From Lachancea mirantina (lineage: Eukaryota; Ascomycota; Saccharomycetes; Saccharomycetales; Saccharomycetaceae), in assembly GCA_900074745.1 (NCBI GenBank), contig LT598468.1, positions 124,001 through 188,000 of the forward strand: a stretch of DNA of 64,000 bases, in the 5' to 3' direction. The notes beneath the pieces are model-generated. The model searched no databases. It worked only from the letters and a program-made list of their open reading frames with translations, and was not told where the DNA came from. Shown piece by piece: positions 54,311 to 63,146 of this stretch. Made by a program: the position numbers and the translations under genes. Within the stretch, counting starts at the first letter, position 1. Every line of letters starts with the position of its first letter.

Positions 54311-56068
54311 ATGGATGACATAGCTGGAATTCCACCTGCACTTTCTACTCATCAAGGTGTTGAAGTTTTCAGTTTGGACAAATATGCCGATTCTACCAAA
54401 GATAGAACACATTATCTTGGACCCAACGCTGGTGGCAGAGTCGGCCTGAGAGATCTATTGGCTACCTATTACAGAATTGATGATATTGCTGGGTTTTTCT
54501 CAAGAAACCTACAGTTCAGGAAAATAACTTTGCAATTTCCTGACACTTTGACGATGGACTCTACATTTGTATGTCAATTATTACAGCAAAGACTCGAAGA
54601 CGATGACTCGGCCCATGAAGAATCCAAGGTATCAAAATCATGCTCAAATGAAGTGTGTTGTGGTCTGTCGGATTGCAAAGAAAAGTTTCACGTTAAGGAA
54701 CAAGCTAATCGAAGGAGAATATGGATTCTCGCTGACACGGCATACAGTGCGTGCTGCGTCGACGAAGTCGCTTCGGAACACATTGGTGGAGATATCGTTG
54801 TACATTTCGGCGATGCATGCTTGAGCGCAGTGCAAAAACTACCTGTACTATATGTGTTTGGACAGCCATACTTAGATCTCGATGTGGTAATCAGCAAATT
54901 TCAACAAACATATCCAGATAAAGCCAGCAAAGTGTGTCTGATGGCTGACGCTTCTTATAGTTTTCACTTGACTGATTTAGATCAGGCGCTTCAGGTAAAT
55001 GGATACTATAATCTCTTTGTTGCTGAAGTCAATTCCCAAAGTGCCGGTCCCAGTGCGCACATTATTGACTTCAAGGTCGCCAGAGCCTCACAACCTGTAC
55101 TAACTTTAGGAAACCGTGTACTATATTCAGATAATGAGAGCTTTCGGGATATAGATGAGGAACAGTTACAGAGCGAATTCAGCTTATTCCATCTTACAAT
55201 GCCAGATAATCCCAGACTGCTTTATCTGACAACAAAATTTAATAGCATATCTGTTTTCGACGATTCCACACAGACCGTTTCTCAAGGTCCATTTCCTTCA
55301 ATGATGAAGCGTTACAAATACATGCATGTTGCCAGAACCGCGGGAACCATCGGTTTACTGGTCAACACGCTATCTCTGAAAAACACGAAGCAGCTGATAA
55401 CGCAGCTCGCAAATCTTATTAGAGATAGCGGGAAGAAATACTACATGTTTGTAGTGGGCAAGCCAAATGTGGCCAAGTTGGCAAACTTTGAGGCCATCGA
55501 CGTGTGGTGTGTCCTCGGTTGCGCACAGAGTGGTATTATCATCGACCAGCACAACGAGTTTTACAAGCCCATAGTGACACCCTATGAGCTCAGTTTGGCC
55601 CTGAGTCCAGAGCTTACGTGGACCGGCAGCTGGGTCGTGGACTTCAAAGACGTTATGAATGAATTATCGGAAGAAGACCACGAAGAGTCGGTAGACCAAC
55701 AAGAACCCGACACCAACCAGAATGAGGTAATATCTGATGCTGACGCACCAGAATTTGATGCCGTGACCGGCCGATATGTTAGCACCTCGCGCCCATTGAG
55801 ACATATCGATCGCGTTGAAATTGACGTTCCTCAAGGCTCGATCGAGGATTCATCCTCGGATCAACTCGTTCAAAAGTTTGCCGGTGCGGTTTCCATCAGA
55901 AACACCGTATCAACTTCAGCAAGCGCCCTACATTCGAGGATGTGGTCTGGCTTGGGAAGCGATTTTCAAAGTGAAGACTACGAGGAAGAAGGTGCGACCT
56001 TGGAAGAGGGGACCTCGGGAGTTGCTCGGCAATACCAATTCGATCAAGACAATCGAAGGCAGTCATAG
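54311..56068 (+). CDS. DPH2: Dph2, subunit of the first enzyme of diphthamide synthesis
   Basis: A 585-residue protein; S. cerevisiae Dph2 has 534. The ATG at 54311 gives MDDIAGIPPALSTHQG, aligning with the yeast PALSTTQ start. The open frame extends upstream over URA4 but has no matching sequence. Conserved blocks include ITLQFPDTL, ILADTAYSACCVDEVASEH, GDACLSAVQKLPVLYVFG, KRYKYMHVARTAGTIG, WCVLGCAQSGII and TPYELSLAL. Dph1-Dph2 is an unusual radical-SAM enzyme that modifies a His of eEF2. An insertion of about 30 residues (near 98-128) contains SCSNEVCCGLSDC, with four Cys absent from S. cerevisiae. The acidic, Ser-rich tail ends with the conserved GVARQYQFD. Confidence 0.93.
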   Translation: MDDIAGIPPALSTHQGVEVFSLDKYADSTKDRTHYLGPNAGGRVGLRDLLATYYRIDDIAGFFSRNLQFRKITLQFPDTLTMDSTFVCQLLQQRLEDDDSAHEESKVSKSCSNEVCCGLSDCKEKFHVKEQANRRRIWILADTAYSACCVDEVASEHIGGDIVVHFGDACLSAVQKLPVLYVFGQPYLDLDVVISKFQQTYPDKASKVCLMADASYSFHLTDLDQALQVNGYYNLFVAEVNSQSAGPSAHIIDFKVARASQPVLTLGNRVLYSDNESFRDIDEEQLQSEFSLFHLTMPDNPRLLYLTTKFNSISVFDDSTQTVSQGPFPSMMKRYKYMHVARTAGTIGLLVNTLSLKNTKQLITQLANLIRDSGKKYYMFVVGKPNVAKLANFEAIDVWCVLGCAQSGIIIDQHNEFYKPIVTPYELSLALSPELTWTGSWVVDFKDVMNELSEEDHEESVDQQEPDTNQNEVISDADAPEFDAVTGRYVSTSRPLRHIDRVEIDVPQGSIEDSSSDQLVQKFAGAVSIRNTVSTSASALHSRMWSGLGSDFQSEDYEEEGATLEEGTSGVARQYQFDQDNRRQS

Positions 56069-56244
56069 AGCAGGTATTTAATGGATCATCGCAACGGTTA
56101 TCCTCATTCGCCAAGATCATCGGCTTCTCATTACTGGTCACATGACTTGTTTAAAGTCATGTTCCTCTGGCTAATGGGCTACCACATTTTCCATGATATG
56201 TATGTATTACATCTATAATCAACTTGAGACCAGCGAGCAGAGCC

Positions 56245-56833
56245 ATGGGGACGGCTCCATCGAAGATAATTGAGGATTTACTAGAGGACACTAACTGTAA
56301 GTTTCGCGCGTAGTTTTCTGGGAGTCAAACGACGCATTTATTAACAATTCATTCAAGTTGAACGAGATGAGATAGAGCGGCTCAGAAAGCGATTTATGAA
56401 GCTTGACAGAGACAGTTCTGGATCTATTGATAAGAAAGAGTTCATGTCAATCCCAGGCGTTTCGTCAAATCCCTTGGCTGGTCGCATTATGGAAGTTTTT
56501 GATGAGGATAATAGTGGAGATGTTGACTTTCAAGAATTCATCACGGGCCTTTCAATCTTTAGTGGCAGGGGTAGCAAAGATGGCAAGCTCGAATTCGCCT
56601 TTAAGATTTATGATATAGACAAGGACGGATACATCTCAAACGGGGAGCTTTTCATAGTACTGAAAATTATGGTTGGTAATAACTTGGGAGACGAACAGCT
56701 GCAACAGATCGTGGATAGAACTATTTCTGAAAACGACTCTGACGGTGACGGTAAATTGAGCTTCGCTGAGTTTAAAAATGCTGTGGAGACCACAGAAGTG
56801 GCAAACTCTTTGACGTTGCAATATGATATATGA
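56245..56833 (+). CDS. CNB1: Calcineurin B, regulatory subunit, one intron
   Basis: Exons 56245-56296 and 56358-56833 give 175 residues, identical in length to S. cerevisiae Cnb1, whose gene also has an intron near the start. MGTAPSK is an N-myristoylation signal. Four EF hands are intact: [36 protein letters not shown] and [12 protein letters not shown]. Cnb1 binds the helix of Cna1, also in this window, and with calmodulin activates it. It follows DPH2, as YKL190W follows YKL191W. Confidence 0.97.
56297..56357 (+). other. Intron of CNB1
   Basis: 61 bp with donor GTAAGT (56297-56302), branch-like TATTAAC (56339-56345) and acceptor AAG (56355-56357). The joint T|TT encodes the Phe of DTNFERDEIER, which matches yeast DTNFDRDEIER. 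Confidence 0.93.
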
Positions 56834-57025
56834 GAATCTGCTTGCCCAGGAGCTTCATTCTTTTAGTGTCAGCATGGCAACTCGAGTCGCTTGTGCCTGA
56901 TTTTTCCAATACTAGAGGAATTCTATTCTTCTATTCACTGAAGATTTATTAACAGTTTACGTAACTTGTCGAGATGATGTATTAAGTAGGTCAAAAAGGA
57001 CTGAGGAAGGGAGTGCCGACAATGC

Positions 57026-58705
57026 TCACAAAGCATACCTGAAGTTGGGGTTTTCTTTGTCCGTGAGGTCGGCAAATTCAAGGTTCTCAATAATAGTGTC
57101 ACTGGGTCCCCTTTCTGCCTGAATTCTGTCCCTCTTCTTGTTTTCGTAAATGTTCAAAACGTAGAGGGCCGACAAAGTAACGACACAACCTGCGTAACAA
57201 ACCAACATTGCAATTTTCGCACCGTTGTAACCTGGCGCCTGTTTAGCAATAAACGTTTGAGGTCCTGCCAAATTTGAGGCCGCGTATGAAACTAAGTTAA
57301 TGGAGGACACCGTCCATTTCTTAGTATATCCCAAAGTATTGGAGCTGATGATGGAAAGCACACAGATGAAGGAGACGGGAGCAACGTAAAGCAGATAAGC
57401 ACCCGCCAATCTGGCATTTTTCGACTCCTTGGCAAAAGCAAGCATACATGTGGCCACAACACTGAGAACAGCAGCAAAGATACCCCAAATCAGTCTGTCT
57501 TGTAGGAAGGGAATCTTCTTTTTGGCACACCATACTGAGAGAAAGCCGATCAAAGGACAAGCGACTAATTCGACAGCACCGGTAGGCATGGTCATCAACA
57601 GCGATTCCTTGGTACTGTATCCAAAGTCGTTTTTGATTAGAATGTTCATGAAGTTCGTCAAACCACCGTTAGGAATGTTACTTCCAATGCTAAACGCGAA
57701 GAATAGCCAGGTTCTGACGTCAGTGAAAGCCTCTTTCACTTGGTACCATTTAATGTGGTGGTTACCAAAGCCTTGCTGGTTTCCTCTGATTCTCTCAACA
57801 ACCATGAGTTTCTCGCGCTCAGACAAGAACCAGGCCTTCGAAGGATCGTCTGGAAGGTGGAAGAAGATGGCAAATCCGACAAAAACTGTTATTAGCCCAG
57901 TCACAACAAACAAAACTCTCCAGGCTTCAATGCTGTAAGAGGCCTGTCTGATGTAAAGCCCATACGCAAGCGAATTGGCCCAGATTCCACCTAGACCGTT
58001 AAATCCAAACCAGAGACACACACGCATGAAATGTTCTTCCTTGCGCCAGTACTGAGACGTGATAATGGTGAAGGTTGGCGTAACCATACTTTCAGCACAA
58101 CCCAAAAGCACTCTCAAGAAGATAAACGAAGCATAATTGATCGTAGGCGCCGCATGTAGTGCCAGAATCATACCCCACAAAACAACAAAGACGGCTAAAG
58201 TCTTTGCAAGCCACCGGGACTTTTGGAAGATCAGCTGACCGGGACCCAAGTTGAAGAACAGATACCCAAAGTAAAACGCAGATCCGACCCAGGAGTACTG
58301 ATTGCCCTTCATTTTGAGATCATCTCGTAAACCCATCACCGCAGCAGACCCGTTCGAAACTTTGTCCATGAATTGAATAGCATACAAAATGCACATCAAC
58401 GGAAACATGTATAAGTCGATTTTCCAGACAAGTTTGCGATCTTCTTGCTCTGTGATCTTGATTTCGCGCGACTCGAGCGCTAACCGCATCGCCTCGTCGA
58501 CATCTCCAGTCACTTTAACTTCTTTACCAGAAGGTGAAACGATAGTCGAAATGACGTTTTCAAGATCGCCAATGTCTGCTCTAGTGATTGATATCACATT
58601 GTGGACTTTTTCGCTTTGCTCCAGAGACTGTGTCCCGTCTGTTTGGGAGTTTATGTTGTCGTCGATGCCGTATTTCTCGTTCGATCCAACATCTTGATCT
58701 TTCAT
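57026..58705 (-). CDS. Allantoate-permease-family (DAL5-like) MFS transporter
   Basis: A 559-residue carrier with about 12 membrane segments between residues 120 and 520. Family marks: MCILYAIQFMDKVSNGSAA, SWVGSAFYFGYLFFN, FLRVLLGCAESMVTPTF, WRKEEHFMRVCLWFGFNGLG and FHLPDDPSKAWFLSEREK. The tail DLTDKENPNFRY is shared by Dal5, Thi73 and Soa1-type permeases. Substrates in the family include allantoate, ureidosuccinate, nicotinate, vitamins and sulfonates; sequence alone does not decide. The promoter has two GATAAG sites and a Ppr1-like site, hinting at nitrogen or pyrimidine intermediates. ATG at 58705 is the first in frame. No S. cerevisiae counterpart is known to me between CNB1 and MRX11. 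Confidence 0.88.
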   Translation of the reverse strand: MKDQDVGSNEKYGIDDNINSQTDGTQSLEQSEKVHNVISITRADIGDLENVISTIVSPSGKEVKVTGDVDEAMRLALESREIKITEQEDRKLVWKIDLYMFPLMCILYAIQFMDKVSNGSAAVMGLRDDLKMKGNQYSWVGSAFYFGYLFFNLGPGQLIFQKSRWLAKTLAVFVVLWGMILALHAAPTINYASFIFLRVLLGCAESMVTPTFTIITSQYWRKEEHFMRVCLWFGFNGLGGIWANSLAYGLYIRQASYSIEAWRVLFVVTGLITVFVGFAIFFHLPDDPSKAWFLSEREKLMVVERIRGNQQGFGNHHIKWYQVKEAFTDVRTWLFFAFSIGSNIPNGGLTNFMNILIKNDFGYSTKESLLMTMPTGAVELVACPLIGFLSVWCAKKKIPFLQDRLIWGIFAAVLSVVATCMLAFAKESKNARLAGAYLLYVAPVSFICVLSIISSNTLGYTKKWTVSSINLVSYAASNLAGPQTFIAKQAPGYNGAKIAMLVCYAGCVVTLSALYVLNIYENKKRDRIQAERGPSDTIIENLEFADLTDKENPNFRYAL

Positions 58706-59384
58706 AGCTGTAGAGGTATTATCTGCTAATGACGATGCTAGCAAACACAAGTCTGACACCGTTCTGACTACTATGTAAAATGGGTATAAACACTATTTCT
58801 GTAACTGTTGAAGCATTTTTTTGAAGATCTTTTATTCTAATATGTACAGGAGCTCATCGCGATGACCTTGCTCGAAACCTTCCCCTTTCGCCGAATCCTT
58901 ATCTGATTACAGCAAAAGAAATAAAATCAAAAATTCGGAAGAATCCGAGAAACTCGCGGGCAGATAAGAGAAAGGCATCAAAAGGAGATTTTGAAGCGCC
59001 GCAATCGGGTCGTATCAGACCCTGGTGTCGTGTGATACAATGCTGACAATGAAAAATCTCATATGATTATGAGATTTCTGTTTCGGGTTTGGCCGAGCGC
59101 TGTGATTTATCAACTATCGGATCACATGACTTTAATGATAGCTCGGCTTTCTGTATATTAATTAGTGACCTATCGCCATATCGAAATTCCGTAGGAACTC
59201 TTCCCATCAAGGTCTTCTTGCCGTCCGGGTTCGATTAAGGCCCAGTTACAAGCATTGTCTTTCCCATAGTGCCTCATTTAGAATTGCGGCATTGGTCTTG
59301 TTTCGTATTTTATCTTTTTGGAGCGAATGATGCACAGGAACTAAACCCGCCGAATACACAGCTCTCAAGTTAACTATGCTATTT
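58706..59384. promoter_or_regulatory. Permease upstream region
   Basis: 679 bp. GATAAG sites lie at 58898-58903 (minus) and 58963-58968 (plus), as for nitrogen-repressed genes under Gln3/Gat1. Between them, TTCGG-AAGAAT-CCGAG (58934-58949) is one base from the Ppr1 site TTCGG-N6-CCGAA. A hairpin with 9-bp arms AAATCTCAT/ATGAGATTT lies at 59054-59077. GTTTGGCCGAGCG (59087-59099) matches the D arm of tRNA-Leu, and a B-box-like GGTTCGATT lies at 59228-59236, but no tRNA folds. Confidence 0.5.
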
Positions 59385-60074
59385 CTATTGTTTTGTGGAT
59401 TGCTCACCAGCTGTCTTTTTGGCCTTTATGGCCTTCCTTACCTTAATAAAAGGCGTAAGTGCCCACTTCGTGAAATACGGAGCTGCCCATAAGCTCAGGA
59501 ATACTCGCACCGGGTAAAGCATTTTCACAATTGCATAGGATATGGCTCCAGAGAGAACCAGTCTGCTGCGATCGAAACCAGTGTAGTGGTCTCCAACAAG
59601 CCTTTCCATGGCTTCCCCGCAGCGATTCAACAAGTCCGTAAAATACACGGGCAAGGCCAGCTCATGGCCCAGATTTAGTTGGTAGACCACCCACCACAAA
59701 GAGAACAATGGCACAATCGCAGTAATTTCATGAAGAACGAGGAAAGAAGTTATAGTGGATACAGCGCTTGTCTGGGAGAGTTGATCGAAGTACCTCTTAA
59801 ATCTTGGAATCTCATTTAGTTTGGAGAGCGTTCGGGACCTGGCTATAAGCTTATGTATCCTATCATTCTGCTGTGGCTCATTTTTGTTGTTTGCCGAGGC
59901 TAGTCTAGATCTAGAGTCTTGTTGATACTCGTTTCGTTTTACAATGTTAGAATGAAAAGTTCTGATCGCGGTGGCGTATAGCTCTTTCTGAGCTTTAAAA
60001 TGCGCAATTGTACAAGATGACTTGATGCCGGGGCTAAGACGACTCAACCAGCCAGATGCAGAGTTCAAACACAT
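59385..60074 (-). CDS. MRX11: Mrx11, mitochondrial DUF1279/FAM210-type protein
   Basis: A 229-residue protein with a basic mitochondrial presequence (about 1-50) and a DUF1279 domain. It has membrane segments near residues 108-135 (LVLHEITAIVPLFSLWWVVY) and 168-195 (LVLSGAISYAIVKMLYPVRV) and a basic tail. S. cerevisiae Mrx11 (YPL041C) lies next to ISM1 (YPL040C) in the same order and was found with the MIOREX mitoribosome-associated complexes. The molecular function is unknown. NAT2-like paralogues share the domain; synteny decides for MRX11. Confidence 0.85.
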   Translation of the reverse strand: MCLNSASGWLSRLSPGIKSSCTIAHFKAQKELYATAIRTFHSNIVKRNEYQQDSRSRLASANNKNEPQQNDRIHKLIARSRTLSKLNEIPRFKRYFDQLSQTSAVSTITSFLVLHEITAIVPLFSLWWVVYQLNLGHELALPVYFTDLLNRCGEAMERLVGDHYTGFDRSRLVLSGAISYAIVKMLYPVRVFLSLWAAPYFTKWALTPFIKVRKAIKAKKTAGEQSTKQ

Positions 60075-60173
60075 TATTTTAACCGTCTTGAAGCTTTCTC
60101 GTTAAGTTTCATTCTATCCATCGTATATATACAGGCTCTTTTTATCTACAGGATTGAAAAAACGTCCAAATGA

Positions 60174-63146
60174 TCAGGTGACAGCGTTTGAGCATCTTGG
60201 ACAGAGGGTATCACGCTCGCTAGAACTGTGCTTCCAGCATCTTGGACACTTGTGTAAGTCACTTTTTTCCACTTCTAAGTGGATTTGCTGCCCGTTCGAC
60301 AATGTGATAGAACTGCCACTCTCTTTCTCAACGATTTTGCCGAAATGAACGCCAGAGACTTGTAAAATGTCACCTATTTCTTCCTCTGTGAATGGAGGTT
60401 TTTCGTTGTCCTTTAAAATCAGGTTGACTTTTGTCTCAACACTTTTGGTGACATCGGCGAGCTTGTGAAATTCGGCTCGATATGCTTTCAGAATCAACAT
60501 GTGAGCACCTTCGAAAGACGAGATTTTCTCTTGGATATTTTGCAGATCAAAAAGCATCCATGGTCTTCGCATAGGGGATCGTGACGAGCTAGCTGAGTGG
60601 CAGTTCTCCAGGGCAGGTAGCCACTGTTTGGGTAGGCAATTCCAGGCTTCTTGAACCAAGAGTGGTGTAATCGGAGCCATTATACCCCGATAAATATCGA
60701 GAATATAAAGTAGAGTGGTTTGGATTTGCTTGCGTTTGAGTGCCGGCGTGGCATCTGAATAAAGTGAGTCTTTAATGCAGTCGAAGTAGAATGACGAAAG
60801 GTGGTTATTCATATGGTACAAAACAGCGGTCAGCACCTTCGAAAATGCGTAACTTTCGTAATGTTCTTGGCACTCCTTGGTCAGGGTTTGAAGAGTGCAC
60901 AAAATATATTGATCAATTGGACGCAAATTGTCAATCTCTAATAACTCCGCTGGGTGACTTGACTCCTGCAAGTTACCCAAAAGAAATTTGAATGTCAATC
61001 TAAGCTTCTTCAAAGCCTCAGAGACATGTCGCATGACTGTGGGTCCGACAGTAATGTCAGAAGTAAAATCTGATTGCGCCACTAAAAACCTCAAGCCATC
61101 GACTCCTAACGGGGGAAGGTTTAGCTGATCGTTTCCGGCAAGAACGCTGTCGGGTGATATAATATTCCCAATAGATTTTGACATTTTAATGCCGTTTTCG
61201 TCCAGCGTAAATCCATGCGTCAAAACAATTCCGTAAGGTGATGAAGGCTTCTCCGCCGATGCTACCTTGGTCAAAAGCGAGCTTTGAAACCACCCACGGT
61301 GCTGATCCGAGCCTTCCAAATACATGTTCGTAAGAGGTTCTGGAAGAGTTGGAAGGTTCAGCTCTTTGCTGTAAAAATCCTCGATGACTTTCCAAGAGCT
61401 CCCGCTATCAAACCAAACGTCAAGCGTGTCTTGGCCTCTACAATACAAGTGAGCAACCTCATGATACTCTTCCGGTAACCAACTCTCCATGTCCGTTTGG
61501 TTGTCGGAAAACCATGAGTCGGATCCCTTTTCCTCGAAAACCTTTAAAATGTGATCTATAGTTTTCTCATTCATTAGCATTTCGTCTGGATTCTCCTTCT
61601 TGTAGAAAACAGGAATGGGTACCCCCCATGAGCGCTGCCTTGAGATGCACCACTCACTTCTGCCCTTTACAAACGAGGAAAGCCGCTTGGAACCCCTCTG
61701 AGGGAAAAACTGGACATTGTCGATGCTTTGCAAGGCAAGCGGCTTTACACTGTCGAGACCGGCAAACCATTGTAAAGTGGCTCTAATAACGACAGGCTTT
61801 TTCGATCTCCAGTCATACGGATACGAGTGAACGTAATCATGGGATTTTAACAAGAGATTCTTTTTATGAAGAATTTCAAGAATTTGCGTTGTGGTATCGG
61901 CTGAAAGAACCTCTCTGCCTTTTCCGAAGCTTGGGTCTGTGAGGGCTTCATGAAACTCTTCGCGAATAGCTTCAACCTTGTATCTGCCCTCATGGTCAAC
62001 TATTGACGTGATGGGCAACTTATTTTCTATTCCAACAAAATAATCATCTTGTCCATGGCCCGGTGCACTATGGACCAGTCCAGTTCCTGAGGAGTCCGTG
62101 ACATGTTCACCATGAAGAAGAGGCTTGAAGATTTCGGTCCGATCCAGCGGAGACGAATAAAACAACCCATCTAGCATCGACCCGGAAAAAGTTGCAATCA
62201 AATCGCCATTCTGTACTTCAGGGGTTTGAGATAGCAATTTGGCCTCTACAATATAGTCTTCACCTTTATGGGAGACCAGAGCATATTGAAATTTCCTATT
62301 ATAGCAAATTGCTTCATTAGCGAAAACCGTCCACGCCATACTCGTCCAAATTAAACATTTTGTTGGCATATTCCTCTCGAGGCCAAGACGCTGCATAAAA
62401 GTCTGGATGGATTCTTTGCGCATTGGGAAGCCGATGTAAGCAGCAGTTGACCTGTGGCTTTCGTTGTACTCAAGTTCACCTTCTGCCAACGCCGTTTTTG
62501 TCTCTGTCCCCCAGTATACGGGTTTGTATTGCCGTTTGATAAGTCCTCTCTGAAGCATACTTTTAAAAATGCCCAATTGATTGATTTCGTAGCTTTTATG
62601 CAATGTCATATAATAGTCGTCTTTATTCATCAAAAGCCCAAATTGCTCAAATGTCTTTTGCTGACTGTTCATGGTTTTCGTCGCATGACGCGCTGCTAAT
62701 GATCGAACTTTCGACGCAGATATGCTTTCAAGCTTGCTCCGGCTCAAGGTCTGTAGGGCTTTCAGCTCAATGGGGAGACCATGACAGTCCCATCCGGGCT
62801 TGTAATAGATATACTTACCCTTCAACAGTTGATACCGGTTTGTGATATCTTTCAAAATCTTGTTGAGGGCATGGCCCAGGTGAAGATCACCGTTTGCATA
62901 CGGCGGTCCGTCGTGTAATACAAACAGGTTTTGTTTAACGAAATCGGTGCGTTTTTCAGGAATAATCTCGTTCAGTTTTTGTTTGAATTCTCGAAGCTGC
63001 GCGTCATATACCTCTTGCGATGCCTGTGGGATGAGTTGTGTGAGCGACTTTTGGAGATTGGACCGATTAGCAAACTTCGTTTTGGGCAAAAGCAAGGTCT
63101 TTTGGTAAGAGTGTCCGGAACCAAGCTTGAGCGAAGGCTTCACCAT
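60174..63146 (-). CDS. ISM1: Mitochondrial isoleucyl-tRNA synthetase
   Basis: A 990-residue class Ia synthetase; S. cerevisiae Ism1 has 1002. The ATG at 63146 gives MVKPSLKLGSGHSYQK, a basic import signal; upstream codons in frame have no ATG. The HIGH motif is HLGH in ANGDLHLGHALNK (near 95), the editing domain lies at about 215-420, and KMSKS appears as KMSKSIGN (near 655). A bacterial-type zinc site ends the protein: CPRCWKHSS and CPRCSNA. It charges mitochondrial tRNA-Ile. It lies upstream of MRX11 in tandem, 99 bp apart. Confidence 0.96.
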   Translation of the reverse strand: MVKPSLKLGSGHSYQKTLLLPKTKFANRSNLQKSLTQLIPQASQEVYDAQLREFKQKLNEIIPEKRTDFVKQNLFVLHDGPPYANGDLHLGHALNKILKDITNRYQLLKGKYIYYKPGWDCHGLPIELKALQTLSRSKLESISASKVRSLAARHATKTMNSQQKTFEQFGLLMNKDDYYMTLHKSYEINQLGIFKSMLQRGLIKRQYKPVYWGTETKTALAEGELEYNESHRSTAAYIGFPMRKESIQTFMQRLGLERNMPTKCLIWTSMAWTVFANEAICYNRKFQYALVSHKGEDYIVEAKLLSQTPEVQNGDLIATFSGSMLDGLFYSSPLDRTEIFKPLLHGEHVTDSSGTGLVHSAPGHGQDDYFVGIENKLPITSIVDHEGRYKVEAIREEFHEALTDPSFGKGREVLSADTTTQILEILHKKNLLLKSHDYVHSYPYDWRSKKPVVIRATLQWFAGLDSVKPLALQSIDNVQFFPQRGSKRLSSFVKGRSEWCISRQRSWGVPIPVFYKKENPDEMLMNEKTIDHILKVFEEKGSDSWFSDNQTDMESWLPEEYHEVAHLYCRGQDTLDVWFDSGSSWKVIEDFYSKELNLPTLPEPLTNMYLEGSDQHRGWFQSSLLTKVASAEKPSSPYGIVLTHGFTLDENGIKMSKSIGNIISPDSVLAGNDQLNLPPLGVDGLRFLVAQSDFTSDITVGPTVMRHVSEALKKLRLTFKFLLGNLQESSHPAELLEIDNLRPIDQYILCTLQTLTKECQEHYESYAFSKVLTAVLYHMNNHLSSFYFDCIKDSLYSDATPALKRKQIQTTLLYILDIYRGIMAPITPLLVQEAWNCLPKQWLPALENCHSASSSRSPMRRPWMLFDLQNIQEKISSFEGAHMLILKAYRAEFHKLADVTKSVETKVNLILKDNEKPPFTEEEIGDILQVSGVHFGKIVEKESGSSITLSNGQQIHLEVEKSDLHKCPRCWKHSSSERDTLCPRCSNAVT

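Noticed and set aside
54595-54714. Intron inside DPH2 covering the Cys-rich insertion
   Set aside because: Candidate donor GTATCA with nearby AG acceptors gives lengths not divisible by three, and no good branch site is present.
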